Source of the DNA: Cucumis sativus
Lineage: Eukaryota; Streptophyta; Magnoliopsida; Cucurbitales; Cucurbitaceae
Direction: 5' to 3'
Assembly (NCBI RefSeq): GCF_000004075.3
Contig: NC_026660.2
Span: 20,045,837 to 20,109,836, forward strand
DNA: 64,000 bases
The notes under the pieces are model-generated. The model was not told where the DNA came from. It was given only the letters and a program-made list of their open reading frames with translations, and did no database searches. A program made the position numbers and the translations under genes. This document shows positions 12,826 to 25,400 of this stretch, in pieces (the first letter of the stretch is position 1; the number at the start of each line of letters is the position of its first letter).

Positions 12826-14794
12826 ATGGAGGAACTCTTCTTCTCTTCTCCTCATGCATTGCTAATAATCCTCACAACATCCTTCCTCCTCCTCCCCTCC
12901 ATCTCCTCCCAAGCTTGCCAAAAGACCTGTGGTGACATCCCGCTTCGTTACCCTTTCGGTAGCGGCAGCGGGTGCGGTGACTCACGATTCCACCCTTCCA
13001 TCACTTGCAATGATCATCAACAACTAATCTTCACAACTCACACTGGCTGCTACCCCATCTCCAACATAGATTACACCAACCAAGTCTTCTACATCTCCGA
13101 CCCGACCATGTCGACCTGCGCTTGCAACCAACCGAGCAAAGGGTTCGGCCTCGATTGGGATGCTCCTTTCACCTTCCACGGCGACACCATCTTTGCTCTA
13201 CTCGACTGCTCAAGCTCCTCCCCTGTTTACTCCCCAACCGGTATGTTCAACGACCGAAACAACAACAACTCGTCTCGAGTGTCGCTTTGCGATAGCAGCC
13301 GTGGAATGCCGATTTGTGGATTCTTGTATGGGTGTAAGCCAATAGTGAGCCTTAATATTCCAATATCAGGGTGTTGTGTTTATACACCTGTGAATTTTGG
13401 GCCTTCTTTTGAGATGGATTTGGAGAAGCTTAAGTGTGGTTCTTATTCTGGGTTTTATAGCTTTAATGGAAGAGAATCAGACGCTGAGAGCTGGAAATAT
13501 GGAATTGCTATTAAGTATAAGTTTGCAATCGACAATGTTTATCCAAGTTGGTGTTCGAGTTGTGAACAGAGTGGTGGGGTTTGTGGGTATTCAGGTCCCG
13601 TTGATTCATTTATATGTAATTGTCCTCCTGGATTTAACACAACTACTAATTGTTTCTTTGGAGCTTCTTTCAATGGCGTTTCTAAGCTTCTTCCAAACCA
13701 ACTTCCATGTAAGTTTTCTTCCAATTCACCTCCTTTTACACCTCTGTTTCTTCTGCCATTCTTGATGATCTTTTACCATTTAGCTTTTTGAAAATAATGT
13801 TTGTTTTGAAAATTGTTTTAAAAATAAAGAAGGTAGAATAAACAAAAACAAGTTCTTCGTTTTTACTATATTTGAAAACATGTTTATTTTCAATTTAAAA
13901 TTCAAAATTTGTATTTTGCTATTAATTTTAAAATGTAATACTTAGGTTCATAATTTCTAAAAACCAAATTTAAGAACGAATAAATCGATAGTTTATTGTT
14001 TTAAAAAATAAGCGTTATATTTCAAGAGTCATTTTTTAAAATCTTTTTTAAAATCAAGTATATCAAATATATTTTTATATTTTTTTTGTATTTTTTGTTT
14101 TAAAAAAATTTAAAAATGAAAATGAATCATCAACCAAACTTGTTTATTTTAAAAAAATTAGGGTATTCCACTAACAATTAAAATTTTCTTTAGAATTGAT
14201 AAAATTGTTTTAAGATGGAAAAAAAAAAAAAGTCTTAAAGTTTATTCTCCAACAGGAAGAAAAAAAAACTTGAGTATCACTTTAATTATAATTTATAAAT
14301 TAACACATAGAGAGTCTTTAAATTAAAATAAAACTTTGTTCATATATATACATATAATGTATTTAACAAAAATACTTTTTTACAAAGTTACTCTTTGAAT
14401 TACTAAATAAAAAAGTTTATTTTATAAAAATGGAGCTCCAATCATATAATAAAATCTGACCTTCCTAAGAACAGCATAACAGAATGCAATTTTTTCTTTT
14501 AAAAAATATATTTTGTTTTAAAGTTAGAAAGTTTATGTTTTTTTCCGTTTTTAAAATTTTCTGTTTATTAAAAACAAAAATCATATACGTTTAGAAATTG
14601 TTTTTTTTTCCATAATTTAGTTATCAAATACATCTCTTCGAAATCAAAAATAAAAAACCCGAAAAGGGAATGAATCACCAAAGGGTTAAATTGAAAACTA
14701 ATTAACATATTATTCTTTCATATATATTTGTGCAGGGATTTGTGTGATTATTTTCTCAGGATGGCTATTGGTTTGGTCTTCTTCTACGTTTTAG
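12826..14794 (+). CDS. Secreted wall-associated-kinase-type galacturonan-binding protein
   Basis: The best model has two exons, 12826-13708 and 14736-14794, giving 313 residues. The N-terminus is a signal peptide (hydrophobic core about 10-26, cleavage near SISS-QA). It is followed by a Cys-rich GUB_WAK domain opening with CQKTCGDIPLRYPFG and a Cys-rich EGF-like stretch near residues 240-275. There is no kinase domain, so this is the stand-alone, kinase-less class. The donor at 13709 is a perfect GTAAGT, and splicing adds a Trp-rich hydrophobic tail (WICVIIFSGWLLVW) like that of relatives. Reading through the donor instead gives a 321-residue form with a different hydrophobic tail and a stop at 13789-13791. 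Family proteins are thought to bind pectin in the wall or be anchored at the outer membrane face; the tail could be a GPI or membrane anchor (inference). Confidence 0.85.
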
Positions 14795-17166
14795 CAAATA
14801 ACTTCGAGCCATTTACATCAGCCATTGAAGTATTTGGACGGAGAAAATGTAGCTTTAATTTCTTCTTTTGTTACGTGGGAAGTCGAACTTCTAACTTTCA
14901 ACATTACAACGAGTAGTGGTACATCAATCATCATGTTGATTTAATTTAAGTATGATTGTTTGTGTTTTCAAATAAAATCAAATTTGGTGTTGAAAGGTGT
15001 TAATTAAATTAAAGTAAGATTTTTATGAATGATTTTATATAATATTATTGAATGAAACATTATCAGAAAAAAGAAAAATAATAAGGGGTGATGGAATCAG
15101 GTTCTCCTTTTTTTATGAGAGGATAATGATTCTACAAAATCCACTAATGGGAATCGTTTCATTTTCTCATACTTTATTGAGCATATTCCTTAAAGTGAAC
15201 ACCAACATACAAAGGCTACCAAAAAGTTTTATTCTTCTTCATAAACTTTGGTTAAGTGCTTTCATATATAGACTAGACTTGTTATATCTATAAAGAGATA
15301 CTTATTGATCTGAAAATGAAAATGATAGGGATTTAAAATACATATTAAGTGAGTAGAAGTGTACGTAGATCAATTTGGGAAAAGTGGTTCTATGTAATAT
15401 GATCAATTGTTGTTTGTCATATATGTTGCAAAGTGGGGTACTGATACTATGTGTCCTCTAAAGGGCAATGATCTCTTAGAAAGAAAAAAAACAGTTTGAA
15501 GTGTGTTACAATTTCTTACTAACAATGCATGGATTTGGTATCTAATTTCTCAAAGAAAAAGAAAATAGGTTAGAGCATTTGGATATGAATTTGTGCACCT
15601 AAGAATGTGGCTAACCATCTATAAACCTTTTCAATGAATTAATAAGACCTAGTTGGTTGTCATTATTCAAGATTTGGCACCATCAACTGCAAAGTTGGAA
15701 AAAGACAGAAATCTTATGGATATCCATTTGATTATTAGCCAAATCTAATCTCATCTAAAATAGCATAAATCTTCACCCAAGAGAGCTTGCATTGCTGTAA
15801 GAGTTCATATGAAAATAATTTGAAGAATAAAGTTAGAAAATTCTTTGTTCCCTTCAATTAATTCTATCATTAAGGCAAGGACTTATAAACAATCTTTGGT
15901 CTAATGAACACATAGCGTACGTCTCTGCCAAGAATGTTTGAGATACTATGGTTGACGAGGGAACATATCAAAAGTGACCAAGATGACCATATGCTTAATT
16001 CATTATGTCTATGAAAGTTTAAAAACTTCCAAAGCTGAAACAACCGTCAAATTTAACATTCTTCATATTACCAATCCAAACCTTTTGCTTTATGTGAGAA
16101 AATCTCACGAATAAAGTTAGTTAATTATCAAAAAGGTTTTAATTATTTAATTATTTATTATTGTTTTGTGTTGCAATCTCGATGGAAGAATTAAAAGAAA
16201 AAACAGGAACATTTTAAAAAACAACAAGAAGTTAAAAAAAAAGTCTTCAAAATCAAATAACGCGTACGTTATTGTAAAATCAGAAAGAAAAAACAACGTT
16301 TTCTATATAGGGTCCACGCTAATTAAGCATAGGTTTAGGTAGTCATTTTCCATTAAAACTTGAGAAAAAGACATGTTTCCAATGGAATGGAATGGACCTC
16401 CAATTATGGTCATTCTTTGCAATTTCTTAACATTGTTTAGAGACCCAATCTATAGGAAGAATTTAATTGCAATTTGAATAGTAAAATATGTTTAAAGAGA
16501 GTTAGAGAGAGACTTCTGGAATTGGAACTTGACGTAGACTATGACTTGGTGCGTACGTCGCCTTGTCCCCAACGCGCACGGGGGCACCACATTTGAGTGC
16601 CTTTCTCAACTTTCCCATTCTCCCATTTTAGTTCAAATTTCAATGCCCAAATCAAAATGTCTTCCATACTTTTCCAACCTAATTTTCTATTAATAATACC
16701 TTTCTTTTAACTCTTATTAACGTTTCAAAAATCATGCTTAAACTATCTTCTTTGAGTTGTCTCGACTTTGGAGGGTTTTAATAAGCTTTAGTCGGATATG
16801 GATTTAAATTATGATCAAAGTTTTTTCAAAAAATATTTAAAATTAATTTTCTCAATTACAAATGGATATATACATAATATATTTAATTATAGGGTGAATG
16901 AAAGGAACAGAAAGGCAAGAAGTTTCTGATGAATAATGATATATAACTTAGTCAACCAAGCAATCTCTCAATGCTACGTTCTACATTGAAAACAAGAAAA
17001 GGTCTCTCCATACGGACCTTCCCACCCATCTTCCCCCATTGTCAATTCTTTCCCTAACCACACATTGATTACAATTACGATCTCCAACTACAAAAAACAA
17101 TTAATTCCAACTATAAAAAACTTCTAATCTCTCCATCTTCCATCGTTTCACCCATTTTCAATAACA
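14795..17166. other. Intergenic, no gene seen
   Basis: AT-rich DNA of about 2.4 kb with no frame resembling a protein and no clear element ends. A TATA-like CTATAAAAAA at about 17112-17121 lies some 45 bases before the next start codon and is probably the promoter of the first DUF569 gene. Confidence 0.6.
17112..17121 (+). promoter_or_regulatory. TATA-like box of the first DUF569 gene
   Basis: CTATAAAAAA lies about 45 bases upstream of the ATG at 17167, followed by a C/T-rich short leader. Spacing suits a TATA box with a very short leader. This is judged by motif and spacing only. Confidence 0.5.
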
Positions 17167-17796
17167 ATGGAGGTGTTCAACAAAGCCAAGGCCGTGAGAC
17201 TCCGAGCCCACAACGACAAGTATCTAGTAGCCGACGACGACAACCAAACCATCCGCCAGAGCCGCAACCGCACATCTCGCAAAACTATATGGGTAGTAGA
17301 AGCAGTATCGGATCAAGGCATACGGCTCAAGAGCCTGGCCCGTGGTCGGTACTTGAGCGCATCGGATTTGCCATTCCTGCTGGGGATGACGGGGAACAAG
17401 GTGATGCAGGTGGAGGTCGAGAAAGGTTCGGAGTGGATGGTGAAATGGGAACCGGTGCAGGAAGGGTTCCAGGTGAAGCTGAGGAGTTGGTGTGGGACTT
17501 ACTTGAGAGGGAATGGTGGGACTCCCCCTTGGAGAAACTCGGTGACTCATGATCAGCCTCACACTTCCGCTACTGGGAAGTGGATTCTGTGGGACGTGGA
17601 GATTGTGGATCATTTTGAATTCGATGGCTTAGCCTCTTTCTCTAGCTTTGCTTCTGATGAGCCCTTTGGGTCCGAACCTCCAACACCCTTGACTACTAAA
17701 ACACAGGTAAATTATTATTATTCCATTCTGATTTTGATCAAAAACTTAACTAACTGTTCGAAACCGATCGAACCGAACACAGCTGTTCAAATGTGA
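17167..17796 (+). CDS. DUF569 protein, probably shortened
   Basis: An open frame of 209 residues begins with MEVFNKAKAVRLRAHNDKYL, the usual DUF569 start, and carries LPFLLGMTGNKVMQ and a PPWRNSVTHD motif. It matches the first exon of the next gene almost end to end, so the two are tandem duplicates. DUF569 proteins have a fascin/ricin-like trefoil fold; their biochemical role is not established. After Gln180 there is a good donor (CAG, then GTAAAT at 17707), at the place where the neighbour has its first intron. I find no matching second exon before the next gene. Either the C-terminal half has been lost and the frame reads on to the stop at 17794-17796, or a diverged exon was missed. The N-terminal 180 residues are secure; the last 29 are not. 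Confidence 0.8.
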   Translation: MEVFNKAKAVRLRAHNDKYLVADDDNQTIRQSRNRTSRKTIWVVEAVSDQGIRLKSLARGRYLSASDLPFLLGMTGNKVMQVEVEKGSEWMVKWEPVQEGFQVKLRSWCGTYLRGNGGTPPWRNSVTHDQPHTSATGKWILWDVEIVDHFEFDGLASFSSFASDEPFGSEPPTPLTTKTQVNYYYSILILIKNLTNCSKPIEPNTAVQM

Positions 17797-19296
17797 GAAG
17801 GAGTTATTCCATTAAAGCCATTCCTAACCAAATCTAATCCGACAACATTTTTAAAAATCCTTAATCAATATATTGAAAATCTGCCAGCTCAGTTGTGTAT
17901 GCTCAATGAGATAAACCATAGGCAATTGGGTAGTAAATTAGTTTAATAGAACTAACAATTTTGTATTTAATTTCTTGTTTTGTCATATATAATTAACGAC
18001 CAAATTAACTCCTTAACCAGATTTTCTGCCATGTAGTAATTAATGAATTATACTGTCAACAAACACACATTATCTCTTTTCAAATGGACTTCTCTCCACT
18101 AAATAAAGAAGTGTTCTTAAACAATTTAAATATAATGATCACTATTTATCTCATAATTCATACCTAGCAATTAAATACTATGTTAATATAATCTACCTAG
18201 AAAACGAACATACAACTATTTTTTCACTAGTCCAATATTAATTTTCTAGAGAGGCTGTGTTGGGGGAACTTTTGGCCACCAATTTTTTAATGATCAATAT
18301 TTTACACTTTTCCTAGATTAAAATACAGTAAGCCAATTGAATGATTTTATATAAAATATTTTAAATCTTGTTTGACTATGTCACTCTTTTACATTATCAT
18401 TCAAAATATTATATACATACGTACACTACTTTCCACTATTTTATAATATATAGCCTTACTTTAATTAATAATTCAACATTGTTCAACTAATGACTTTCTT
18501 TTACTCATGGACTTTCTTTAGTCAAATTTGACAATCAAATAATTAGCAATACCGTGTATTAAATAATTCAAGCATTGATTGATTGATACTAATGGTACCA
18601 AATAATTGAATAGATATTCATTGTTGTTATCATTATTATTTTATAAAGATAATAGGTGAGTGTAACGAAAAGAAAGACCTAAAATTTTGAGGTCTAGAAA
18701 TTAACGAAACAACAAAACATAATAAGAAAGAGAAGGCAACTAGAAATGCCATGAATGAGTACGTTTAGGTTTGAATTGATTTTGTAAGTGTGTATGAGCG
18801 TAAAAACAATAAAAAGGTGAATATACTAAAAGTGATTACATGATACCAACAAAAGGAAAAAGAGAGAGAAGAATGAAAACAAAGAAAAGTATGTTTTAAG
18901 GAAGCTAGCTGGATTGGTTGGAACTACGAAACTCATTGGACCAGAAACTAAAACTAAGACCCAATTTTACTTTCCATATCCGCCAAAACAGAAAAAGGGG
19001 AAAATTCTTAGACTTTTACCATTCAAATTCAGTTTTCAAGATCAATTTCTTCTAAACTATATGAAACAAAACTCGAAAGCAACAGCTATGAAAATCAAAA
19101 GTTGAATCAATCCGTGTTTATCCAATTCTTTCCCACTTTCCTCCAATCTCCCCCCCCATTGGCCATAATCACTCACCAAGAATCTTCCTCCATTTCTATT
19201 TCTCACTCATAAAATGCTCAATCATTTCAATCATTTTTCTCATTCAGTTCTATAATTTTTCTCAATTTCTTCCAGATTCGTCACAGCTCGTCTGTT
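17797..19296. other. Spacer between the two DUF569 genes
   Basis: About 1.5 kb of AT-rich DNA. I searched it for a second exon like that of the downstream copy (GRRISFLFADENGE / CTRSPLNGKLYPIRLQLPPN type motifs) and found none. C/T-rich sequence from about 19120 is likely the leader of the next gene. Confidence 0.6.
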
Positions 19297-20385
19297 ATGG
19301 ATTTGTTTCGCAATGCTAAAACGATCAGACTCCGGAGCCACCACAAGAAGTATTTATCCGCTGATGAAGATGAGGAATCCGTCGTTCAGGACCGGAATGG
19401 ATCATCCAAGAACGTTAGGTGGACTGTCGAGTTCGTTTCCTTCTCCGATGCTATTATCCGCCTGAAAAGCTGTTACGGGAAGTACTTAATGGCGTCCAAC
19501 CAGCCGTTCTTGCTTGGAATGACTGGGCGGAAGGTTATGCAAGCTCGTCCTGAACGGTTTGAATCTTCGCTTGAGTGGGAGCCGGTTAAGGATGGCTCCT
19601 TCCTTCGTCTCAAAACAAGGTACGGTAATTACTTGAGAGCTAACGGCGGTGTTCCCCCGTGGCGGAACTCGGTTACTCACGATGTACCGCACCGGGCTTC
19701 TACTAAGGATTGGATTCTATGGGATCTTGATGTTGTGGATATCGAAACTCAATCTTCTGTTCATAAAACCCTAGATCATCCCTCCGACCCGGATTCACCT
19801 CTGGAGGTGGATTCAATTTCGTCCTCGGTTTCACAAGATTCCGCTCGTCCTTCAACTGCTGAGGTATGTTACTAAACTTACCACCGTCAATTCATTTTCA
19901 TGAAACCCCAATAAATATTTATTTTGAATTGATTTCAAAATTTATCACAAATGATCAGTACAACGTTGGTGGAGGATCAAATTCACCTCCAAAATCAGAG
20001 GGGAGGAGGATATCTTTCCTATTTGCTGATGAAAATGGAGAAGATGAGGATTCAGAGAGACATTCATTGAATTTCAATGGGAAAGGAGTGGAGGATTTGA
20101 CTCGTAAATTAGAAGAAGAGATGGGAATTGAAGGTGTAGTTGTATGTACTCGTAGCCCTCTGAATGGAAAGCTTTACCCAATTCGGTTGCAACTTCCTCC
20201 CAACAATGGAACTTTGAAGGTTGTTCTAGTTCTGAAGTCTTCCACATGTAAGAATGAATCTGTTCTTCTTCCTTAATTGATCTATATATTTGATTTGACA
20301 AATGTTCTTTTTTTTCTCTTAACCTTTGGGTATTGATGATTTTGAAACAGTGGGAAGTGAGTTTGAGAAACAAGGCTTGCTTTGA
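19297..20385 (+). CDS. DUF569 protein, full length
   Basis: Three exons, 19297-19863, 19959-20247 and 20351-20385, give 296 residues. All junctions are GT-AG and in frame. The N-terminal trefoil-like domain (about 1-150) starts MDLFRNAKTIRLRSHHKKYL and has LLGMTGRKVMQ and PPWRNSVTHD. A Ser/Asp-rich linker (about 150-205) leads to a smaller conserved C-terminal domain with GRRISFLFADENGE and TRSPLNGKLYPIRLQLPP, which fits a typical DUF569 C-terminal unit. The last exon codes only about a dozen residues. It is the intact partner of the shorter gene 1.5 kb upstream. Function is unknown; a fascin-like fold has suggested actin binding, but nothing in the sequence proves it. Confidence 0.9.
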
Positions 20386-22430
20386 TATGATATAGAAGAG
20401 AAAAGGTTGATTCAAACAGGGGCCAGGCCAAAGCAGAACACAAATCCTACCCTCATCATAGTAATGAAGAACAGAGATGTATTGAAGTAATGTATAGTGA
20501 GTACTGAGTAGTGTAGATAATATATATGGTGAAGAAGAAGCAGGAGGGGAGGGGATGGCGTATTTGATTTTATTTGAATTCATTATTAATTAAATAGACA
20601 ACAACATAGTAGCAGTATTCTTTTAAATCTTTTTTCTATTGGATTCTATGTTGTGTTGCACTATGAAATATAAACACTTTTGTGTTTTTGTAGAAGTTGA
20701 GTATTAAATAAATTATTTGCTGCCATTTCAACTGCTCTTACAATCTTATAGAGTTTGTAAATAGGAACTAAAGTAAAAGAGTGATACTTACATGATGCCC
20801 TCATGTAACACATTATTAACAAATCAAGTATATCTCTCTAGCGATTCTTTACTGTTTACATTTATTTTGTTCATATTTAAATGGTGATTTGATAATAGGA
20901 TAAACAAATGATGAGGTGTCTTGACAATTTGGTTGATTGATTAAAGTAAAGCTAGAAGTGGCTAAAAGAATCAAATTTGTGTGTATGAAAAGTAGGTTCC
21001 TAGTATCATTCAAGCATGCTTAAAATCAACTCCTCAGTTCATCAAAATATTACAAGGAGGCTAAGCTCTAAGTTAATTAAACTTCAGACTTAATAACAAC
21101 TCACATGGTCACACTACATTATTGCAATAATACTATACTATTTGGCTTCTCTTATTCATTGTTGCTCACGAAACTTGTTGCTTACAGAGCTCTGTTTCAT
21201 GGTAATCACAAACAGTTAAGAGTTTAAAATAGTAATTGAAGATTTTGGAGAAAAGGAAGCAAGATGAATGTAGCTCAACATCCAAGATGGATTCTTCACA
21301 TGAGTTTGAGGCAGGGCCGTGTGATAAAGAAGAGAATTTGTAGATTTGGAATAACTTTGTGTTTTTCCAATTATGCTTAAACTATATGAGTTTTTGTTAT
21401 TATCTTTACCTTAATACTTGCTTTCTATTCTTTATTTTAATGCAACTATTATCTACACAATTGTATTCAAAGAAAATTTTCAATGAGTTCATAATAGATA
21501 TATGACGTATGATTTACATTTTAGTTTGTTCCGTATATAAAACGTTAAAAGAAGAATATTGAACTAACTATTCTAGAAAATTTTTAAATTACCTACAACA
21601 TGAAATTAGTGAATTAGACATTACTACGAAAACAACTTTATTTGAGACCTACTATTTAAAAATATTGATGGATTTAATAAAGTAAGTATGGAATAACAAA
21701 AAAGTGAAAAAATGCACAATCTTTCAATATTATTTTTTAGACTTGAAGAATCAACTATTTCTAAATAAACCCCAAACTTGCATTCGGTTCTCTCTCCATA
21801 ATTTTACCCCCAACTATTTTTCGTTTGTTCTTCCCTTCCCCACAAAGACTGCCGTAGCTCCCACAGGTGAACTTCTCCATCTCTCTCTCTCTTTAAGTGC
21901 GATATTCCCTCAGTCGCCCTTCACCTTCAATCTCTGAACTTGATCGCCGACGCAGCCCAGTCCTGACTGCCGCGCCCACGTCCTAAAACGTTTTTTTGAC
22001 GAGCAGCTTAGGTAACAATGGTCTCTTCGTGTTTCTATTGTTCGTTCTTATTTCCCAATATCTATGTGGTTTCTATTTGGGTTTCCCACTTTGTTTTTGC
22101 TTTGGAATCAAGAGTTCGAATGTGCTTAGCACTCTGTCCAGCAAGATTAAGGACGTTGCCCGGGCATTCGTGTCAGTTTGGAGTCCATTCAAACACGAAC
22201 CAACAGGTAATATTAATCAGCGGGTAAGGATTTGTTTTCATGACTTTCAAACTCGTTTAAGTTCGGTTAGTTATTCTTGGATTCTTAACCGTCAGAGCAA
22301 AATTTAAACTTCATTATTGATGATAGAAGCTTAAAATTGTCATCACTTCAAACTTGATAGTTCTAATCTCAATGCTTTTTTTTTTTTTTTTTTTTTTTGC
22401 AGCGTTTGGTATTAAGAAATTCATCATTCT
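20386..22430. other. Spacer and leader of the HIT zinc-finger gene
   Basis: 20386-21800 is AT-rich with no gene visible. From about 21800 the sequence becomes C/T-rich and looks like a 5' leader. It carries a leader intron from the donor at 22207 (after CAACAG) to the acceptor at 22401-22402 after a long T run; the start codon follows 28 bases later. Confidence 0.6.
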
Positions 22431-25400
22431 ATGGCTCCTCGGAAATGTCAGGTTTGCAATGAAGCACCATCCAAATACAAATGCCCCCTATGCCTTGCAC
22501 CTTAGTAAGACAAACAATAAAATTTGTTTTAGGTTGTTTTTGCGTAGTTTTTAATGAAAAGTCTGACCTTCATTCATTTGTGTGCTGGCCTCTTCCTTTC
22601 ACTTTGCTTGAAGCTGCTCTCTGGTATGTTTTAAGAAACACAAAGGTGCTGTTCTTTTGGACTTAGTTTTTTATTATTGTATTTATGTTCTATAAATTTG
22701 TATGAAGTTTCATGTTCAGACGGTCTACTGTTCTAGTTGGCTATTTATTTTGGGATAATTTCATGATGTGGTGAAATCGCTAGTTGTCTAGATCATTGCT
22801 ACTTGTTCTTTGTTATGAATTTTAACTCACTGCCCAAGTTTAAAGCAGATCATTGTTCTAAGTCCCCTTGCCTGTACTTTTACCTTCTTTAACGGATTAG
22901 TTGATGCTAACTGGAGGGTCGGGTATCTGTTTAAGATTTGAATGTACTGGTCATGTTCTTTCAAGTTGAGTTACTCTTGAATGTCTGCTCCAATAAGTGG
23001 TTCATAGACTGTTCTTTTACGTTATACATTGGAAGACCTCCAAATTTTAGACTAAGTTAGGAAATTTATTAATTTATCTATTGCGAGCTAGACTCTTGGA
23101 GAGATGTTGATCATATTCGATATGCAGAAGTTTAACGTAATCTTGGGCATGAATTGGTTAGTTGCTAACCAAACCACCATCGATTGTGTCAAGAAGGAAA
23201 CCCCTTGCGGACTGACATATGACCTAAATTAAGTTCAAAGGTGCAATGCATGGAAGTCCAAATGCTGTGAACATTAGCGTAGCATGGGGCTTTGGTGTAT
23301 TTGTCAAATGTTGTGAATATTTGATGTATCCTAAGTAACCTCAAGGAGAAATCCTCCAAGAACCAAGATTGTGAATCTTTTATGAAAATGAGTAATGTGC
23401 TTCATACAAGAGGAGATGACTCATATTTATAGAGTTCTATTACAAGTGGGGGTAAAAAGGAAATTAACCTAGATTATTAGCTAATTACTCAATTAACCCT
23501 TAATTTTCTCACATCATTCTACCCCTCCAAAAAGAAAACATGTCCTGAGTTTTAAAAAGAAGAAATTTATGAAGAAAAAGAATGAAATAAACTTGTTCAA
23601 TGGAGTATGACCAAGCCACCTTGTTCAACAAAGTATGACCAAGCTAATCTCCTACGTTTTGTACAAAAATATTATGATCAAGGGGATAAAATCGAGACAA
23701 AAAAATCAGATATGGCGACTAAAAGATGAACCTTTCCATCAGCCGTAAACTCGAAAAAGTTGTTCCTTTAATCTCACTCGAAAATGTATTCAAAGAATCA
23801 ATCTCAAAAGAATTAGCTTTCGAAGAGTATCCTTGAAGAATCACATTTTCTTTATCATTCCCTTCAAGTTCTTCAACGGTTTGGTAATTCGTTTCCACCG
23901 AAACCAATGTGTCGTTCTTATTCGATTTTTGCTTGGTGTTCGATACTTTTTTTTCATCTTCTTTGTTGGATTTTTCTTCACTTGTGACCATATCCAAATC
24001 AACTTTTTCAAATTCTTGTTCTTCAATTTTATCTTCAAGATTTTCTATTTGAAAAATTTTCAACCGTGATTCCTTTGTTTTTTCGTCCGTATATGAAACC
24101 AATTCCTTCTTGAACTCTTGCAAATGAATTGATAGTTGTATGTTGAGTCATTTCCTCCAATGAGAGTTGAATTTCTTTTGTTGTTTTCTTTATTTCCTCC
24201 ATTGCTGCAGGATCAAAGTAGTTATTTTGTTGGATTCTTGAATATGTTGCAATCTCATAGCACGTGTAAGACTCATCCATTGATTTTCTTGAATTAACCT
24301 TTCTTGATCGTGTTTCATAACCAAAAGAGTAATTTTGAGCCTTGAATGTTCTTCCTGGATGGTTAAAGTCTATTCTTGATGATTTTTTAATTCATCCAAC
24401 TCCCAATCTTTACATTGATTTCTTGAAAAATGGGTTTGATCGGATTGTTTGGGTCATTTTTTTGACATTGTTGCCTTCTTATTCAGTCCCAAACAGCCTT
24501 AGAGAAATCATTGGAGTCACTAGAATCAGTAGAACAAATTTCCAATGTGGATTATGATAGGTTCTTTGAGAAAATTGAGCATGGTCAAAAAGTTTTAATT
24601 CATACTTCAGGCAGTTTCCTTTAAATAGTAATTTTCTGTTTGGTTTTAATGACCTTGGTATCGTAATTGAGTTTAAATACTTAAAAAAAAGTTACTGACA
24701 TTCTCTAATTTAGTCTGAAATTTGGGGGCGTTTCACATGCCATCTGTGGTTAGCATTCAATTCTGTTGCTATGATAACTTGTGTCGTTTGCAACTTGTGC
24801 AGAAGTGCCCTGTGCCATCAAGCCTGTGTCTGAAGGGGACCAGTCAAGTAAGTCTATACTCACGTTTCATTTATTCAAATATGTCATGTATGTCAGGATC
24901 GCTCAATAATTGTCTATTTGATTCCTTCCAGATTTTATCCTTGTTCATTCTTTGGGTATTCATCATACTTGCTGACCTTTTTTATTCTTTCCATCTAAAG
25001 CTGCTTGCAACGGAACATTTGTGGATAGGCCAATATGTGTTGGAGACCAGAATGAAGTACTTGAAAAGTCGCAGCTAGAGGCTATTGGTATTAATTCATA
25101 TTTACTGATTTTATTACCTCAATTTATACATGATCATATTTGGTCCCAAAAAACACTTGACATGCATTTCTAATTCTTACAAGAGTCAGACGAATTTCAA
25201 GGGTTATGTGAGACAGAAATCTTCAAAATCTCATGGTTGCAAAATGTTTACTAGATTAGATCATATGAAAAATCTAGTATATAACAACCTTCTCTCGGAC
25301 ATTTGTTTGGTTAACGTTCTGAAGCTTTGGATAGGAAAATATCATTTGAGAAGGGATCAAGTTTGGAAGGTTGGACGTGACAATTTGTATGTCAAGGCGA

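Noticed and set aside
17797-19296. A second exon for the upstream DUF569 gene (for example after an AG at about 18250)
   Set aside because: Candidate frames after possible acceptors lack any DUF569 C-terminal motif.
23719-24280. Lys/Glu-rich minus-strand frames as a host gene
   Set aside because: They lie antisense in an intron, continue one another across stops, and abut an LTR-like structure, so a retroelement relic fits better.
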